Positions 25,064-36,700 of a DNA stretch of 64,000 nt are shown here, piece by piece. The stretch lies in contig JABVXV010000059.1 in assembly GCA_013365325.1 (NCBI GenBank), positions 1 to 64,000 of the forward strand, in the 5' to 3' direction. The stretch's first letter is position 1, and every line of letters starts with the position of its first letter. Origin of the DNA: Dipetalonema caudispina (Eukaryota > Nematoda > Chromadorea > Rhabditida > Onchocercidae). The translations under genes were made by a program, and so were the position numbers. The notes below the pieces were generated by a model. The model saw only the letters and a program-made list of their open reading frames with translations, was not told the DNA's origin and did not search any database.

Positions 25064-27700
25064 ATGGATAGTGAAGATTCCGGTTTCAGTGGAATTATCA
25101 AAATTTCTAATGTCAGCGATTTTATTGCTCCTTCACAGGTCTGTGTGATCTTTTCTTTGTTTAAATCTTGATTTAGGTTTCAAAAGGTGGGTTACTATTA
25201 ATTGTTAGATTTTCAGGGAGTTGGTTAAAAGAAATTTTGAAATTAGTTGTAGAATATGATTCCAGGCGTGCATCTTACCACTTCAGTCAAAAGAATCAGA
25301 TGTAGAAGTTCAAATCCGAGCTAGGAATCGATCAAAGAGGGTCGGTGATAATGCAATGAAGAAAGTAGCAGTTACATTGAATGACTGCCTGGCATGCAGT
25401 GGTTGTATTACAAGTGCTGAAACGATACTTATTAAGGTTAGTGTTATCTTGAATGTATCAACTTTTCCTTTTCTGTTGCACAATTTCCTATATTTCGTTA
25501 TAAAATTTATATAATATAATTTTGCATAGCTTGATATATTCAAAAAATGGGTTGATTTGTCAAGGAAGAATGTAATATGTATCAGTGTTTTTTTTTTTTT
25601 TTCCTTTTGACAATATAATTTGAGTACTGCTGAGCATTGCAAGCGAAGCACAGATATGTAAAAAAATTTCTTTATTATTGCTTCAGAGACTGTTTATTTC
25701 TAGATTTTATCATTTAGGAACAATCGAAACCGAAATTTTTGGAGGGTTTGGCAAGCGCACAATTGAGCATAGTGACCGTTTCACCACAATCAATAGCATC
25801 CATTGCTTATAAACGTGGTTATCAGCTACCAGAAGCAGCGAGACTGATTGCCGGAACTTTCAAGAATATGGGAATGAAATATGTAGTTGATTCGAGCTTT
25901 GGAAGACTGTTAACTCTATCACTTTCTTATGATGAATTTAAGGAAGCACAATTAAAGCGACCAGTTTTTACGGGTGTTTGTCCAGGTTTTGGTAAGTTAT
26001 GACTTTTAATTTTACCATTTAATACTGCAAAATAAGCAACTCTATCTGTTTCTAATATTTCATTTATTATGACAGGATGGTATAAAAATCGATTTTAAGG
26101 GATTTTGTGTTATTTTTCTTTTTCTTTGCTGCTCAAACGCAACATTCTATTCTTTTCATCTTTGTGACGTAGTTGCTTAACCAGTAGTTTTTCAGTGTGC
26201 TATGCTGAGAAAACTCATGGAGCTTTACTTATCCCTCATATTAGTCGTGTACGATCACCACAGGCCATGATGGGCGTACTTGTGAAAGATTATCTAGCAA
26301 GGTATGTTTCCAAAAGCCTTTCTTGACATCCTTCTCTTTTTTTCTGTTTCATGCCTTTGCTAGCCATGTTTCGGTAAGAAAGTACACTTGCATTCCGAGA
26401 ATCAGTTCTATTTATTCCCTCGAAGTTGACTTGTTTCAAGTGCAAATTAACAATATAGATTTTTTCCAAATACCTACTTCTCTACCCCATTTTCGAGTTA
26501 AATGCTGTTCATTAATTTCGAATCATTCTTAACTTCTCTGAAACTTTAAAAAAAAAAAAAAAAAAAAAAAAACCCTACACATCATGATTAATTTGCAGGC
26601 TTTAAGAGCTAATAAATGAAGAATTCCCTCTCTGTTTTGTATCAGTTTTGATTTTCAGGAAGTTTGATGTGAGACCGGAAAAGATATTCCATGCTTCTGT
26701 TATGCCATGTTTTGACAAGAAACTTGAAGCTGCGCGCTGGCATTCCGAAAATCATTCCGACTACCGTGATGTTGACTGCGTTTTAAGTACAGGTTAACAA
26801 GTTCTCAAATACCTGCTTCATTTTCGATTTTATTCTATCTTCGAGTTCAAATCTCAGTCTTTGCTTTTTCAATAATTTCTTAAATTGGTTTTCATCGATG
26901 ACATTTCAGGAGAAGTGAACGAAATTTTGGACGAATATAGCTCAACAAAGGATCTTCTTATTTCTGGAAAAGTTGGTTGGCTAAATGCACTGGAGAATGG
27001 GAAGATAATTAGCTCGGAGGGTGGTTCTTCGGGTGGGTATGCTGAATACATTATGAAAAGATTTGTTGCAGAATCAAAAAAACCATTGGAATTGAAGAGA
27101 ACCACAAAGTAAGTCAAGAATCCCGTTAAATTTTTTTTCGAGATCTTTAGTTTCTTATTCCTCGCTATTTTTTGATCTTAGTCCAACTTTATTTTGTTGC
27201 TAAAAGACAACATCTTCCAGATACTTGAGGCGGAAAAGAGAATCTAAAGTATAAGTTGCATTCTTGAGGACAAAGACTGAAGAATAACAACAAATTAAAT
27301 TACTTTTTACAGGGATAAAAATTGGGAAATTATTGAAGCAGTAGATGGTGAAACAAAGGTGCTAGCCGTGGCAAAATGTTACGGGTTTCGTAACATCCAG
27401 AATCACGTGCAGAAATTGAAACGTTCCAAATGTAATTATGATTACGTTGAAATCATGGCTTGTCCATCAGGATGTATTAATGGTGGCGGACAAATCCGTG
27501 GTGCCTCCACTGAAGAAAGAAAACAGATTTTAGATGCAATCGAATTATCATGCTCGGATAATAATTCAGAAATGGAAGAGGAACTAGAATGTGTAAAAAA
27601 AGAATGGTCAGTGTTGAATCCAGACTGGATGGATTTACTTTATACTAAGTATCACGCAGTGGAGAAAAGTGATGCTAATAGAATAAGTACGAATTGGTGA
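25064..27700 (+). CDS. oxy-4: Cytosolic iron-sulfur assembly component 3 (CIAO3/NARFL/IOP1, Fe-only hydrogenase-like)
   Basis: CIAO3 is an Fe-S protein of the cytosolic iron-sulfur assembly (CIA) machinery. It bridges the early scaffold and the targeting complex that matures cytosolic and nuclear Fe-S proteins. Seven exons (25064-25138, 25266-25436, 25718-25991, 26196-26301, 26659-26792, 26910-27108, 27313-27700) give 448 residues (human 476). Cys27 and CLACSGC (Cys66, 69, 72) match the N-terminal cluster. Later motifs are [76 protein letters not shown] and [15 protein letters not shown]. The end is TNW, keeping the terminal Trp of the family (human IRW). The human CPGW is CPGF here. The N-terminal SDFIAPSQ matches human DDFIGPSQ, fixing the start. 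The symbol follows the C. elegans orthologue. Confidence 0.96.
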
Positions 27701-28081
27701 ATTATCTCGGAAATAGCTTATGAGGAAGCGAGCTCCGCATCTGATCATCAGAAGATAGGAAGTCGAGTATATGAATGCATCAGTGGACAGTTTAAATAGA
27801 ACGACGGAATATACATCTGTGATGTGATATCAAATGTGATAACATTGATCATGAAGAGTAAAAAAATTATAACTTCCCTTGCTTAAATAGTAGTTGGGCA
27901 TATCAGTAATTGAGTATATCATCTAACACATTGAAAAAAAACCAACCATTGCTGCACTTTTTTGCTCGGAGAAAGCAGAACATTATGAGGGGGAAATGAC
28001 AATATCATCCAAACATTCCGTCTAATCTGCCAGTAAATATGGTTGTTCGATATAACTTTAGAAAACCTTATTTAACCAAGA

Positions 28082-28087
28082 TTTATT
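28082..28087 (-). terminator. Candidate GRWD1 poly(A) signal
   Basis: TTTATT on the plus strand is AATAAA on the minus strand, about 170 bases after the GRWD1 stop. It is the first canonical hexamer downstream. Confidence 0.45.
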
Positions 28088-28217
28088 CTTAACAAAATTG
28101 GAACTGATTCAGTCCAATAACAAATCAATTTAACATTTCGAAACCATCGAATAATCACTGAAACTTCGTATACTGCTGAAAAAAAGTACGATTTGGCCAC
28201 GAACCAAAAGAAAAAAG

Positions 28218-28223
28218 AATAAA
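28218..28223 (+). terminator. Candidate CIAO3 poly(A) signal
   Basis: AATAAA lies about 520 bases after the CIAO3 stop and is the first canonical hexamer on this strand. Nematodes also use variant hexamers, so an earlier site is possible. Confidence 0.35.
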
Positions 28224-28258
28224 CAGCAATCTGCGGGATGACCATTGTAAAGAGTAAG

Positions 28259-31200
28259 TTATAAATTTATCGGTTTGAACACGTTGAAGCCAGATAATGC
28301 CGTTGTAGCCGCAAAACCAGGAATCTGACTATGCCAATGCACCTAGAATCAGAATATTAGCCATCAGTACCATGAAGCAGTAAAGGTAACATTGGAAAGT
28401 AAAAATATCGAGATTTGCAGCTTGGTTTTTCGAAGATAACCTTTCTAGTTCATTTTCAAATCCCTATTGTCAAATATGACTATGAACTACTCCCTTTTTT
28501 TGCTTTTTTATTTTCAAATTGCATGACACTGGAATATACTCGAAAGACTGGAATATTTGGGACCCTGAGTTCCTAGAAAAATCCCTCTTTATATGAATTT
28601 GCGCTATTTAAAAATGTCACCTCTTTCACTTCTTTTTGCCCCATATGAACAAACAACAACTGTGACGGTACTTCCGGAATATTTTCGTTCGAATCGGCTT
28701 CGAGCGCCAAATCCCAGATAGTTACTTGATTATCTTCCCCAGACGCTATCATTGTTGTCGTTTCATGAGGAGACCATTCTACAGAAGTGATGGGTGCTTT
28801 GTGTTGTTTGAACTGAGCAACGGGTTCTTTGTACTGAAATACAAAATCATAATCAATCACAACTGCCTTCAAACCTTCGTACATTCGTTTATCAGTATAT
28901 TGTTAACAAATATTTGCATATATTTACATAAAAATTAACGAGATCTTTTTGACAAGTCCGTCGAACCAATTCAAATCCCTTTTTCAAATGTATGGTGTAG
29001 GAAATTCCGTATGACTTTCTCGATTTCTTTAAAAAACATATCAAATACGGTATCAAAAAGTTAATTTTGGTTTCTAGCCAATGCGTCTCTCTGCTTGTAG
29101 GCAAAATATAATTTAGTTTTACATGAGGCAAAAAATATATACTGCATACCGATTCTTCATGCAAGCCAGCAAGCATGTTAATAATGAAGAAAGCATTGCA
29201 ACCAACCTGCATAGTTTTCAGTGACCATACATTCAAAGCCATGTCGTCACCACCGCTTACTAACAACGGTTCAAAGCTGTTCCATGATATAACATTTGCA
29301 TGTGACTCGTGAGCGTTTTCTACAGTGCAAACGCAGGCATCTGATGGTGCAGATCTGAACAATCCAAATCATAATTTATTTCGTTATGGAATTCATTATT
29401 TCTAAAAAAGTTTGTGAGCAAAATTGAAACACTTTTTTGAGATTGAAATATCTCTCTTCTACTTAACGAAAAGGAAGTTTTAAAAACGAATTTCATAGTA
29501 TTTTCGAAATATTCACGAGACCTCGTATCCCACAGCTTGATGCTATGATCGGCTGAACACGAAGCAAGCATTGCTTCTTCTGTTGGTGACCAACAGAGAT
29601 CCTCCACGGAATCCTTGTGTTCGATAAGAGGTTTCTGATCAATGACCCACTGGCCACCTTCAGCCATCGTCCACAAATGTATTTTGTGTCTGAGATCACC
29701 AGATGCAAGCCTTCCTAAAAATCCAGTAAAAGTAAAAGCTACACTACCTAACAGAAAGTTTCACTGAATCTCTTCATCCAACCTTTGTAAAATCAAAAGC
29801 AGCAAGATCATTTGGACTTTTAAGCAGATGATCAGGAACATTCCTTCATATGGAGGACAACAAAAAGTATAAAAATGATATGAATCTAAGTAACGAAAAA
29901 GAAACATGCACACAGAAATGCAAACCCATTTTAAGCGAAGACCATGATAAAGCATATCCTTCAGCTTGATGACCAATGAATGAGAAAAAAGGTCGTTCTT
30001 TTGGGCGTTTCATAAGGCGATCACGTCCTTCCACATCGGAGATTTCTTCCATTGCTTTAGTGAGATTCCATAATGTTACTTTTCCTTGGCTACTGAATGC
30101 AGCACACACTCTGCTCTGACCAAGAGTGGTCGCCTGAGATATTCAAATGTGCAAGATTTATAGTTTTGCGATTTCGAACAAAATCTTGGAACTATTCCTC
30201 AAAATCTGGATGCTCTTGAATATTTATGTTTTGCAGACAGATTACTGAAGTGACCATACATCAGAGTGCATTAAATGATGTCTTAAAATATCTTCGATTC
30301 AGAAACGTTTTTCAAAGACCGGAGTTAACTCTACCTTTACACGATTGACGGTGCCAATATGCGGAATAGCTATAGCGTGAAATTTTGGTTCTTTGTTTTG
30401 AGGGCTTCCTTCAAGATCTCCCTCGCTATCCGATGCTTCATCATCTGAATCAAAACATGAGATATCATTTTAACTATTGAACTATCAATTTTCCAGATCT
30501 TGACTGGTTGTTATTTAAACAAATTCAGATATTGCTGAATCCATACTGCATTATACTGTTTTTCAATTGAAAAGTGTTCAAAGACACCGACACAGAAAAC
30601 ATGATTGTATTTCAATCAATCTGAATTTATATCAACATTATTTCCAAATGCACACTGAACGAAATGAATATCAGGAAAATCATCGCAGTGTTTCCTCTCT
30701 CATCATGACTGAAATCTGTTCACACAAATCTACAATGAGCGACTTCTGATACTTGCATAACAAAATCAAACCTTCGATTGGGTTCAAATTTGACAGCTTC
30801 ATCACAATTAATTCGTTGTTAGTTGCCTTTTCAGCTTGCGTTCCGCCAACCAAATAACAACTCATTGGAAAATCAGTACGATTATTACCAAGATCATCAT
30901 CAATTATGTCGAAGCTGAGGCAGGGCCACTCTAAAAGTAAAACTTTGCATATAAAAGCATAGAAGACACCTGTTTCTTAACTATTGTTTAGCCTCAACTT
31001 CTGCTTCTTTTTTGGAAAACGAATTGATATTTAACGTTCTAACTTCACACAGTGGTCTCGACTCCCTAACTGTAGCTATTCAGGTTTTGGCATTCGACCG
31101 CCTGCCTTGAGATAATTAAATAGTAGCCATAACTCTAAGTTGAGTAAGTTCAGATAACCTCAATTAAGAAATATTACTTGTTTCGAAACTGTGATATAAG

Positions 31201-31588
31201 CGATACGCTTCAGGATCAAAATCCCAATCTTCATCTTCACGTAGTGGTCGACTTACTCCAGGAATATAAACCTTAATTTCAACTGTTTTAAGATAAATAA
31301 CCCAATAAAAAAAGAAAGATTTTCAGGATTACCCGTTCACTCACACAGCAGAAAACTTCTACTTGTTAATTTTTCAGCAAATTTTCCAAGGAAATATATA
31401 GCAATATTTTCCATTAATTAAAACAATTCTGGTAAATTATCGACAAAAACTCCACTTGCTAATTTGAATTTCAATGTAAATATTTGAAATTAAATTACCT
31501 TTTTCTTAGCATTTTTTGCTTTTTTCCTTCCCTCCTCGTCATCCATCATTTCTATTTCATTATGTTGTTCTGTTAAATCTTCTTCCAT
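28259..31588 (-). CDS. grwd-1: Glutamate-rich WD repeat protein 1 (GRWD1/Rrb1 family)
   Basis: GRWD1/Rrb1 is a nuclear WD40 propeller and histone-binding protein needed for ribosome biogenesis, where the yeast protein chaperones ribosomal protein L3. Nine exons (31499-31588, 31178-31271, 30772-30930, 30335-30444, 29926-30133, 29522-29714, 29207-29354, 28621-28833, 28259-28342) give 432 residues (human 446). Matches in order are VYIPGVSRPL (human VWLPGHSRPL), WPCLSFDIIDDDLGNNRT, YLVGGTQAE, an acidic DDEASDSEGD block, PFFSFIGHQAEGYALSW, HKDSVEDLCWSPTEEAMLAS, CSADHSIKLWDTR, HANVISWNSFEPLLVSGGDD, FKQHKAPITSVEWSP, LLFVHMGQKEVKEVHWH and the final FAATTALSGF. Reading frame is kept across all junctions. 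The acceptor of exon 2 (AAATTAAG) is weak and that junction should be checked. The lysine-rich N-terminus (GRKKAKNAKKK) resembles a nuclear signal. Confidence 0.95.
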
Positions 31589-33614
31589 TCTCTAAACTTT
31601 ACAGGTAAAGAAGGAATATTTCCTTTGAGTTCATGCCTTCTTACTTTCTCAGTGATAAACCTCTAAACCTCCATGAATACTCTAATTAACGCACCAAATA
31701 AGTAAAACCAGGCCAAATTTTTGCAATTAATAGTACCAAATTAATTACCACAAAAATCCAAGCTAAAAACGCTAACCCAATACAAATCCCCCGAAGAGTA
31801 TTACCACCTCAAATACTCCTCCTAAGAGCACTCCCATCCATTCTCAGTACACCACGGCAGACTTACGTCACTTTGTTACGTCACGATGAAAACGGCAGTC
31901 CCGTGGAATATTTTCGTATATTTCGCATAATTTAAAAAAGTGCTTAATTAGCGAGGTACTGCTAATTTAATAGGTATTCTCTCCATTCTCTGTAGAAGAG
32001 AAAAGATATTTTAAGGCAATTGTTGTTCAGGCTTACTTTACTAATACAGTAAATATATTGTAAAGTATTCAATTTTTTTTTGTAAATCATTTTAAAATTT
32101 ATCTGAAATTTTATGCAAAAATAACAAAACAACAGTAAAAAAAAAAGAAAAAAGGAAAAAAATGTCTAAACCTAAGTAGGAAAAAGATGCAAAAATAACG
32201 TTAATTTAAAGGATATTAAAAGAATATTCAGATTGTTGTAATCAAAAGTAAATTTTCGTATTTTGTTAACGTCAAATTAATTGATCCTATTTGTTAACAT
32301 GGATTGATCATTTTGCAAATATTGCAATCAGAGTTGAAAAATGCTATCTGATACGTCAGATTTGATGTATGATATGCGCAATGATGAATCTCTAACGAAA
32401 ACCAATTTGAATATCGTAATTTTCAGATATATGCAACACTTGAAATCTCTTTCTCTTTCTCCTTCTTTCTCTCTCTCTCTCTCGTTCTCTTAAAAAAGTA
32501 TAAATTTGTCACATTTGTCATGTGATTATGTTGCAAATGTGACAGATAATTGCACTTTGCGCATAACTAATCTTAATTACCCTTCGGACAGTAATTACTA
32601 TTGTTTTGTAGATAATGATAGTTACAAATAAGTTTTGATTGTTTATTTATGTGTGTTTTTTTTTCCTGTTTTGAAATTTCCGGAACCGGAAGGAAAAAAT
32701 TGCAATTAGAGAGATAATGATTTATTGGACAAAATGTACTTTCAATTATAACATCACATCGGTCGAATCTTTTCTTGAAAGATAACACTTTCATTCTAAA
32801 GATATCAGATTAGTATTAGTGTAGGCTTATTTATAAGAAAGATATAGATCCCAATAAAATATCTTGGCTGATAAATAGCTAACAATGAGGATTAAGAATT
32901 GAATCATTAAGTAATATTTCCTTAATTGTTGTATCATTTTATTCTTGCAAAACTTTCCATAATGAAAACGATGATATGTAAATTAAGTGAAAATTTACTA
33001 TTTTTTTTTTCCTCTCAGTAACCTTTCAACATATGAAATTTTGAAGTTTATAGTTTTTATAGCAAATCAATTTAAATTTTTAGAAAAAAAAAAAAAAAAA
33101 AAAAAAAACTAACAATGGGAAGAATGCATTTGCAACGATTGAAATGAAAAGGTCAAATAAAATGATAAAAGAATCATTGGTGCATTTCGAAATATCATAA
33201 ATGTTACACATAATTAACAAATGTATGCATACCTTTGCTATCTTCTTTTTTTTACAATTATTAAACTATAATGAAAAGAAAAGGAAAAAAAAAAAAGTGA
33301 AAATAATACTGAATTAATTAATTTAAATAAAAATTTTTTTTCTTTATAAAAGTTAACAAAAATTATACTATCATCAAAGATTATTAAATTAAGCTTTATT
33401 TTAGTCAAAAATTAATAATCAAATTATAAATTATTAGCATAACAATAATATTTAATAATCAAATAAATTGTATATTTCCTTCTCAATCACATATTAATTT
33501 TACTCAAATACATCTATTTGTTGATTTAAATGGATCGTTGTTGATGTTCAATGTTCGTACCAGTCAGCAATATACATACATTTTCTACATCCTGGCCCTA
33601 TACTGTCGAGAATG

Positions 33615-33712
33615 TATGGTATGTATGTATGTATATGTATGTATGTATGTATATGTATGTATATGTATGCATATGTATGTGTATGTATGTATGTATGTGT
33701 GTGTATGTATGT
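33615..33712. repeat. (TATG)n microsatellite
   Basis: An imperfect TATG/TATATG array of about 100 bp. All open frames over it on both strands are repeat translations. Confidence 0.95.
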
Positions 33713-36700
33713 GGTATGCATGGGATGAAATGAAATGATATTGAAGGAACGAATGGTTTTTCTTTTTTGTTCCACTAAACAAATCTAATTTATCATTTCT
33801 TTTAACGATTCGAAAATATTGGAATTTGTTTTTCATTATCTTTTTCCTATATTTATATATTAGATTATTTTTCATAAAACTTTAAATATGTATATAAGTA
33901 TTACGTACATAATCTTAATTGTAAAAGTATACTTGCATGAATAAAAATGCACTATTAATATTGTTACTAATAGAAATGATCTTATTTGAATCGATTTAAA
34001 TGATATATATTTGCACTTTTAAATTAAATTTTATACAAATTTAAAATAGTAAATTGTCAATATTAAAAAGATCATTGCTAATTTAGTAGGTAAATGAATG
34101 AAATATTTTGTTACGCTATAAGCTAATTATCGAATTACCCTATTACGATAACATGTACCTAAAAAACTTCCGCAAGAAATGGCACCATTAAAATGATTGT
34201 TTTTCATTTCAAAAATTTTTGAATTAAAAATGATAGAAAATAATTTATTTGGAATTATAAATTACCAGAAGGATAAAATTTCATCATTTTTCTTCTAATC
34301 TATCTAAAATTAGCCAAATAATTCTTTAAAATGAATTCATTGCTTTTTATCCGAATAGATAATCACTTATAAACGTCCGTACTGAATTGATTTTTCGAAT
34401 TCAATTATGCATAGAATATGAAATAGCTACTGATAGATAATGAAAAGAAAATTTTGTTAGTTGAAACAATTTTTAATTTTTATTGAATAATCTCACTATT
34501 TATGTAATATTTTCATTTGAACGATTCTAAAACGTATTCACCCTTAGTTGACAGATCTGTCAGGTTGAATTATCATCGCTATGTTTGACCTTTTATTATT
34601 TCTATTTATTATTTTGACTAATTTTTGATTAAAGCTAAAGTTTAATTCAAATAGATTAACAAACAAATTTAGAGCGATTGAATATTTCCATATGTAAGAG
34701 AAAACTGATTTTCCGGAAAGTTGCTAATAATAGTAGCTCTGATATTGTTGAACTTTTTTTATTCCATAATTGACAACTATCATTATGAATGAATTTACGT
34801 TTAAGCTACTCAATTAGTTCCATTTTATGCAAATGATATGAAAGTTTTATTTGTTCGAGAAAGATTTGTAATAATGCTCAACATATTGTATAATTTTATA
34901 AATCATTTTAATTTATGGGAAAATTATAATGAATGAATTTTTTGCAGATGTTGTAATTTGCTTTCGAAAAAAATGAAAGAAAAAAATTTTTTTTTTAATT
35001 TCTTTTGTCACCAAAAGCAATTCTTCAAAGACATTTAAGCATCTTTTCTTTTTTTTTTCCTAACAATCATATGACTTTCATTTGATCGAATCATTGCTGA
35101 TAAATCCGATTCGTGAATCATTTTAATTTCTGATTGAGACAACAACTGATTGATAGCTTTTATCACTTTTTTTTTTGCAATTAATTAATTGATTTCACTT
35201 TATTTTATCACAATACTACCACGAATACTTTTATCTTTACAAAATAATCATTCTCTAAACTCTTTCAGGACTTATAACAATTTGTTTAACATGAAATTGT
35301 AAAAGAGCTATAGTTTTCAGGTTTCTACGAAATTACGGATAAACAAGAAAAAAGTCAAGAAGATACAAAAGTAATACTTTAGACTTACAATAAAGATAAA
35401 CTCATAAATAAATATAAGATTGAAAATGAAGGATTAGAGTAATAAGAAATCAATGGTATGGTGCGAAATTTTTATTTTGCAAAATTTGATGCAATTATCA
35501 TCCTTTGACCTTTCTTAGTTTTTTCCAACAATTCTGCAATTCTGTTAATAAGTTATGCTATCATCCCATTAAATTGGCTGTGAATTCATTAAATTAATGA
35601 TAGTGTTGAACTATGTATGCAATCATTGATGATGAGAGCACACAATTGATACTATCAATACCTTCGTCTACCTTCCTACAGGTTTACTACATTCCATGAT
35701 TTCAGGTACTGGCATCTTCTCATTGGACAGCTTCTTCGTCCTCGCATTCTCCCTCCGTCTTTCCGATTTTTTTGTTCTCCCTCTATAACTTACTTCTCTC
35801 ATCCAGTTTTCATTCCTTTTTACATTCCTGTTCCGTTCTCTTTCAATGATATATGCTTTTGATTCTTCTTTCTTTACTGTTACCCTCTTCTTCGCAAAAA
35901 AAAAAAAAAAAAAATTTCAAACAAGCTTCTTCTATAAATTGATATATCATCGATTGTCAACAAAAAGTAAAATATTTGATGCATAAAAGGTAAACAAAAT
36001 TTTTAAACTTAGATGATAATTAATCTAATCATAACAGAAATTTAGAGAATACTTGACATTTACTTGTTAAATTCGTTCAGAATAAAACTTTCGCCCGATT
36101 ATTTGATAAGACAAAGATGATCGAAATTTTTAGGGTATCATATGCAAATGACCTCGAAATTGTCCGGATCTTGATTTAATGTCAACAAAGCAATTCGGCT
36201 CATCTCTAGATCTGTCACTAATTTCATATCATCCTTATCATTTATCACTACAAATTTGTATTGATAAACATTGATCAACAACCATATCATATTTATATTT
36301 CTATTTGAGAGTGTTAATTGATTTTTGTTACGCAAAAAAAAAAAAAAGAAAAAAAAAAAAAAAGAGGACGAAGAAATTTTGTGTTTGAAATAACAGCAAC
36401 ATATGATCATTTAGGCTTTTTCCACTTCTCTTTTCTACTGCCTCATTTTCATTCGTTGATTTTTCTGTTATATGAAAATGTATGCGGTACATATTGCTGC
36501 ACTTTTCTGTCGAATTTTCAACATGTTCCACATTTAGGTTATTTGGCGAAATTTCGTTGCTAAATAAAATTTGATTGGAACAATGAAACGAAATTACTTC
36601 CATGGAAATTCTTCAAAGTTTAAAGATTGATAGGATAACAATATTTTGTCATCCTATCAAATACCATATTATACTTTGTAACGGAGTTACGAATGAATTT

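Larger units (their letters stand above)
27701..28258. other. Convergent 3' ends of CIAO3 and GRWD1
   Basis: This is the tail-to-tail spacer of 558 bp. The first canonical AATAAA for CIAO3 is at 28218-28223 on the plus strand. The first for GRWD1 is at 28082-28087 on the minus strand. If these are used, the two 3' UTRs overlap. No gene is seen in the spacer. Confidence 0.6.

Noticed and set aside
33538..33875. Open frames on both strands rich in Tyr/Val/Met/Cys or His/Thr/Ile
   Set aside because: These are translations of the TATG microsatellite in all frames.
35690..35830. Pyrimidine-rich block that could be mistaken for an exon
   Set aside because: Frames are short, and the block is CT-rich sequence without a start or donor in phase.
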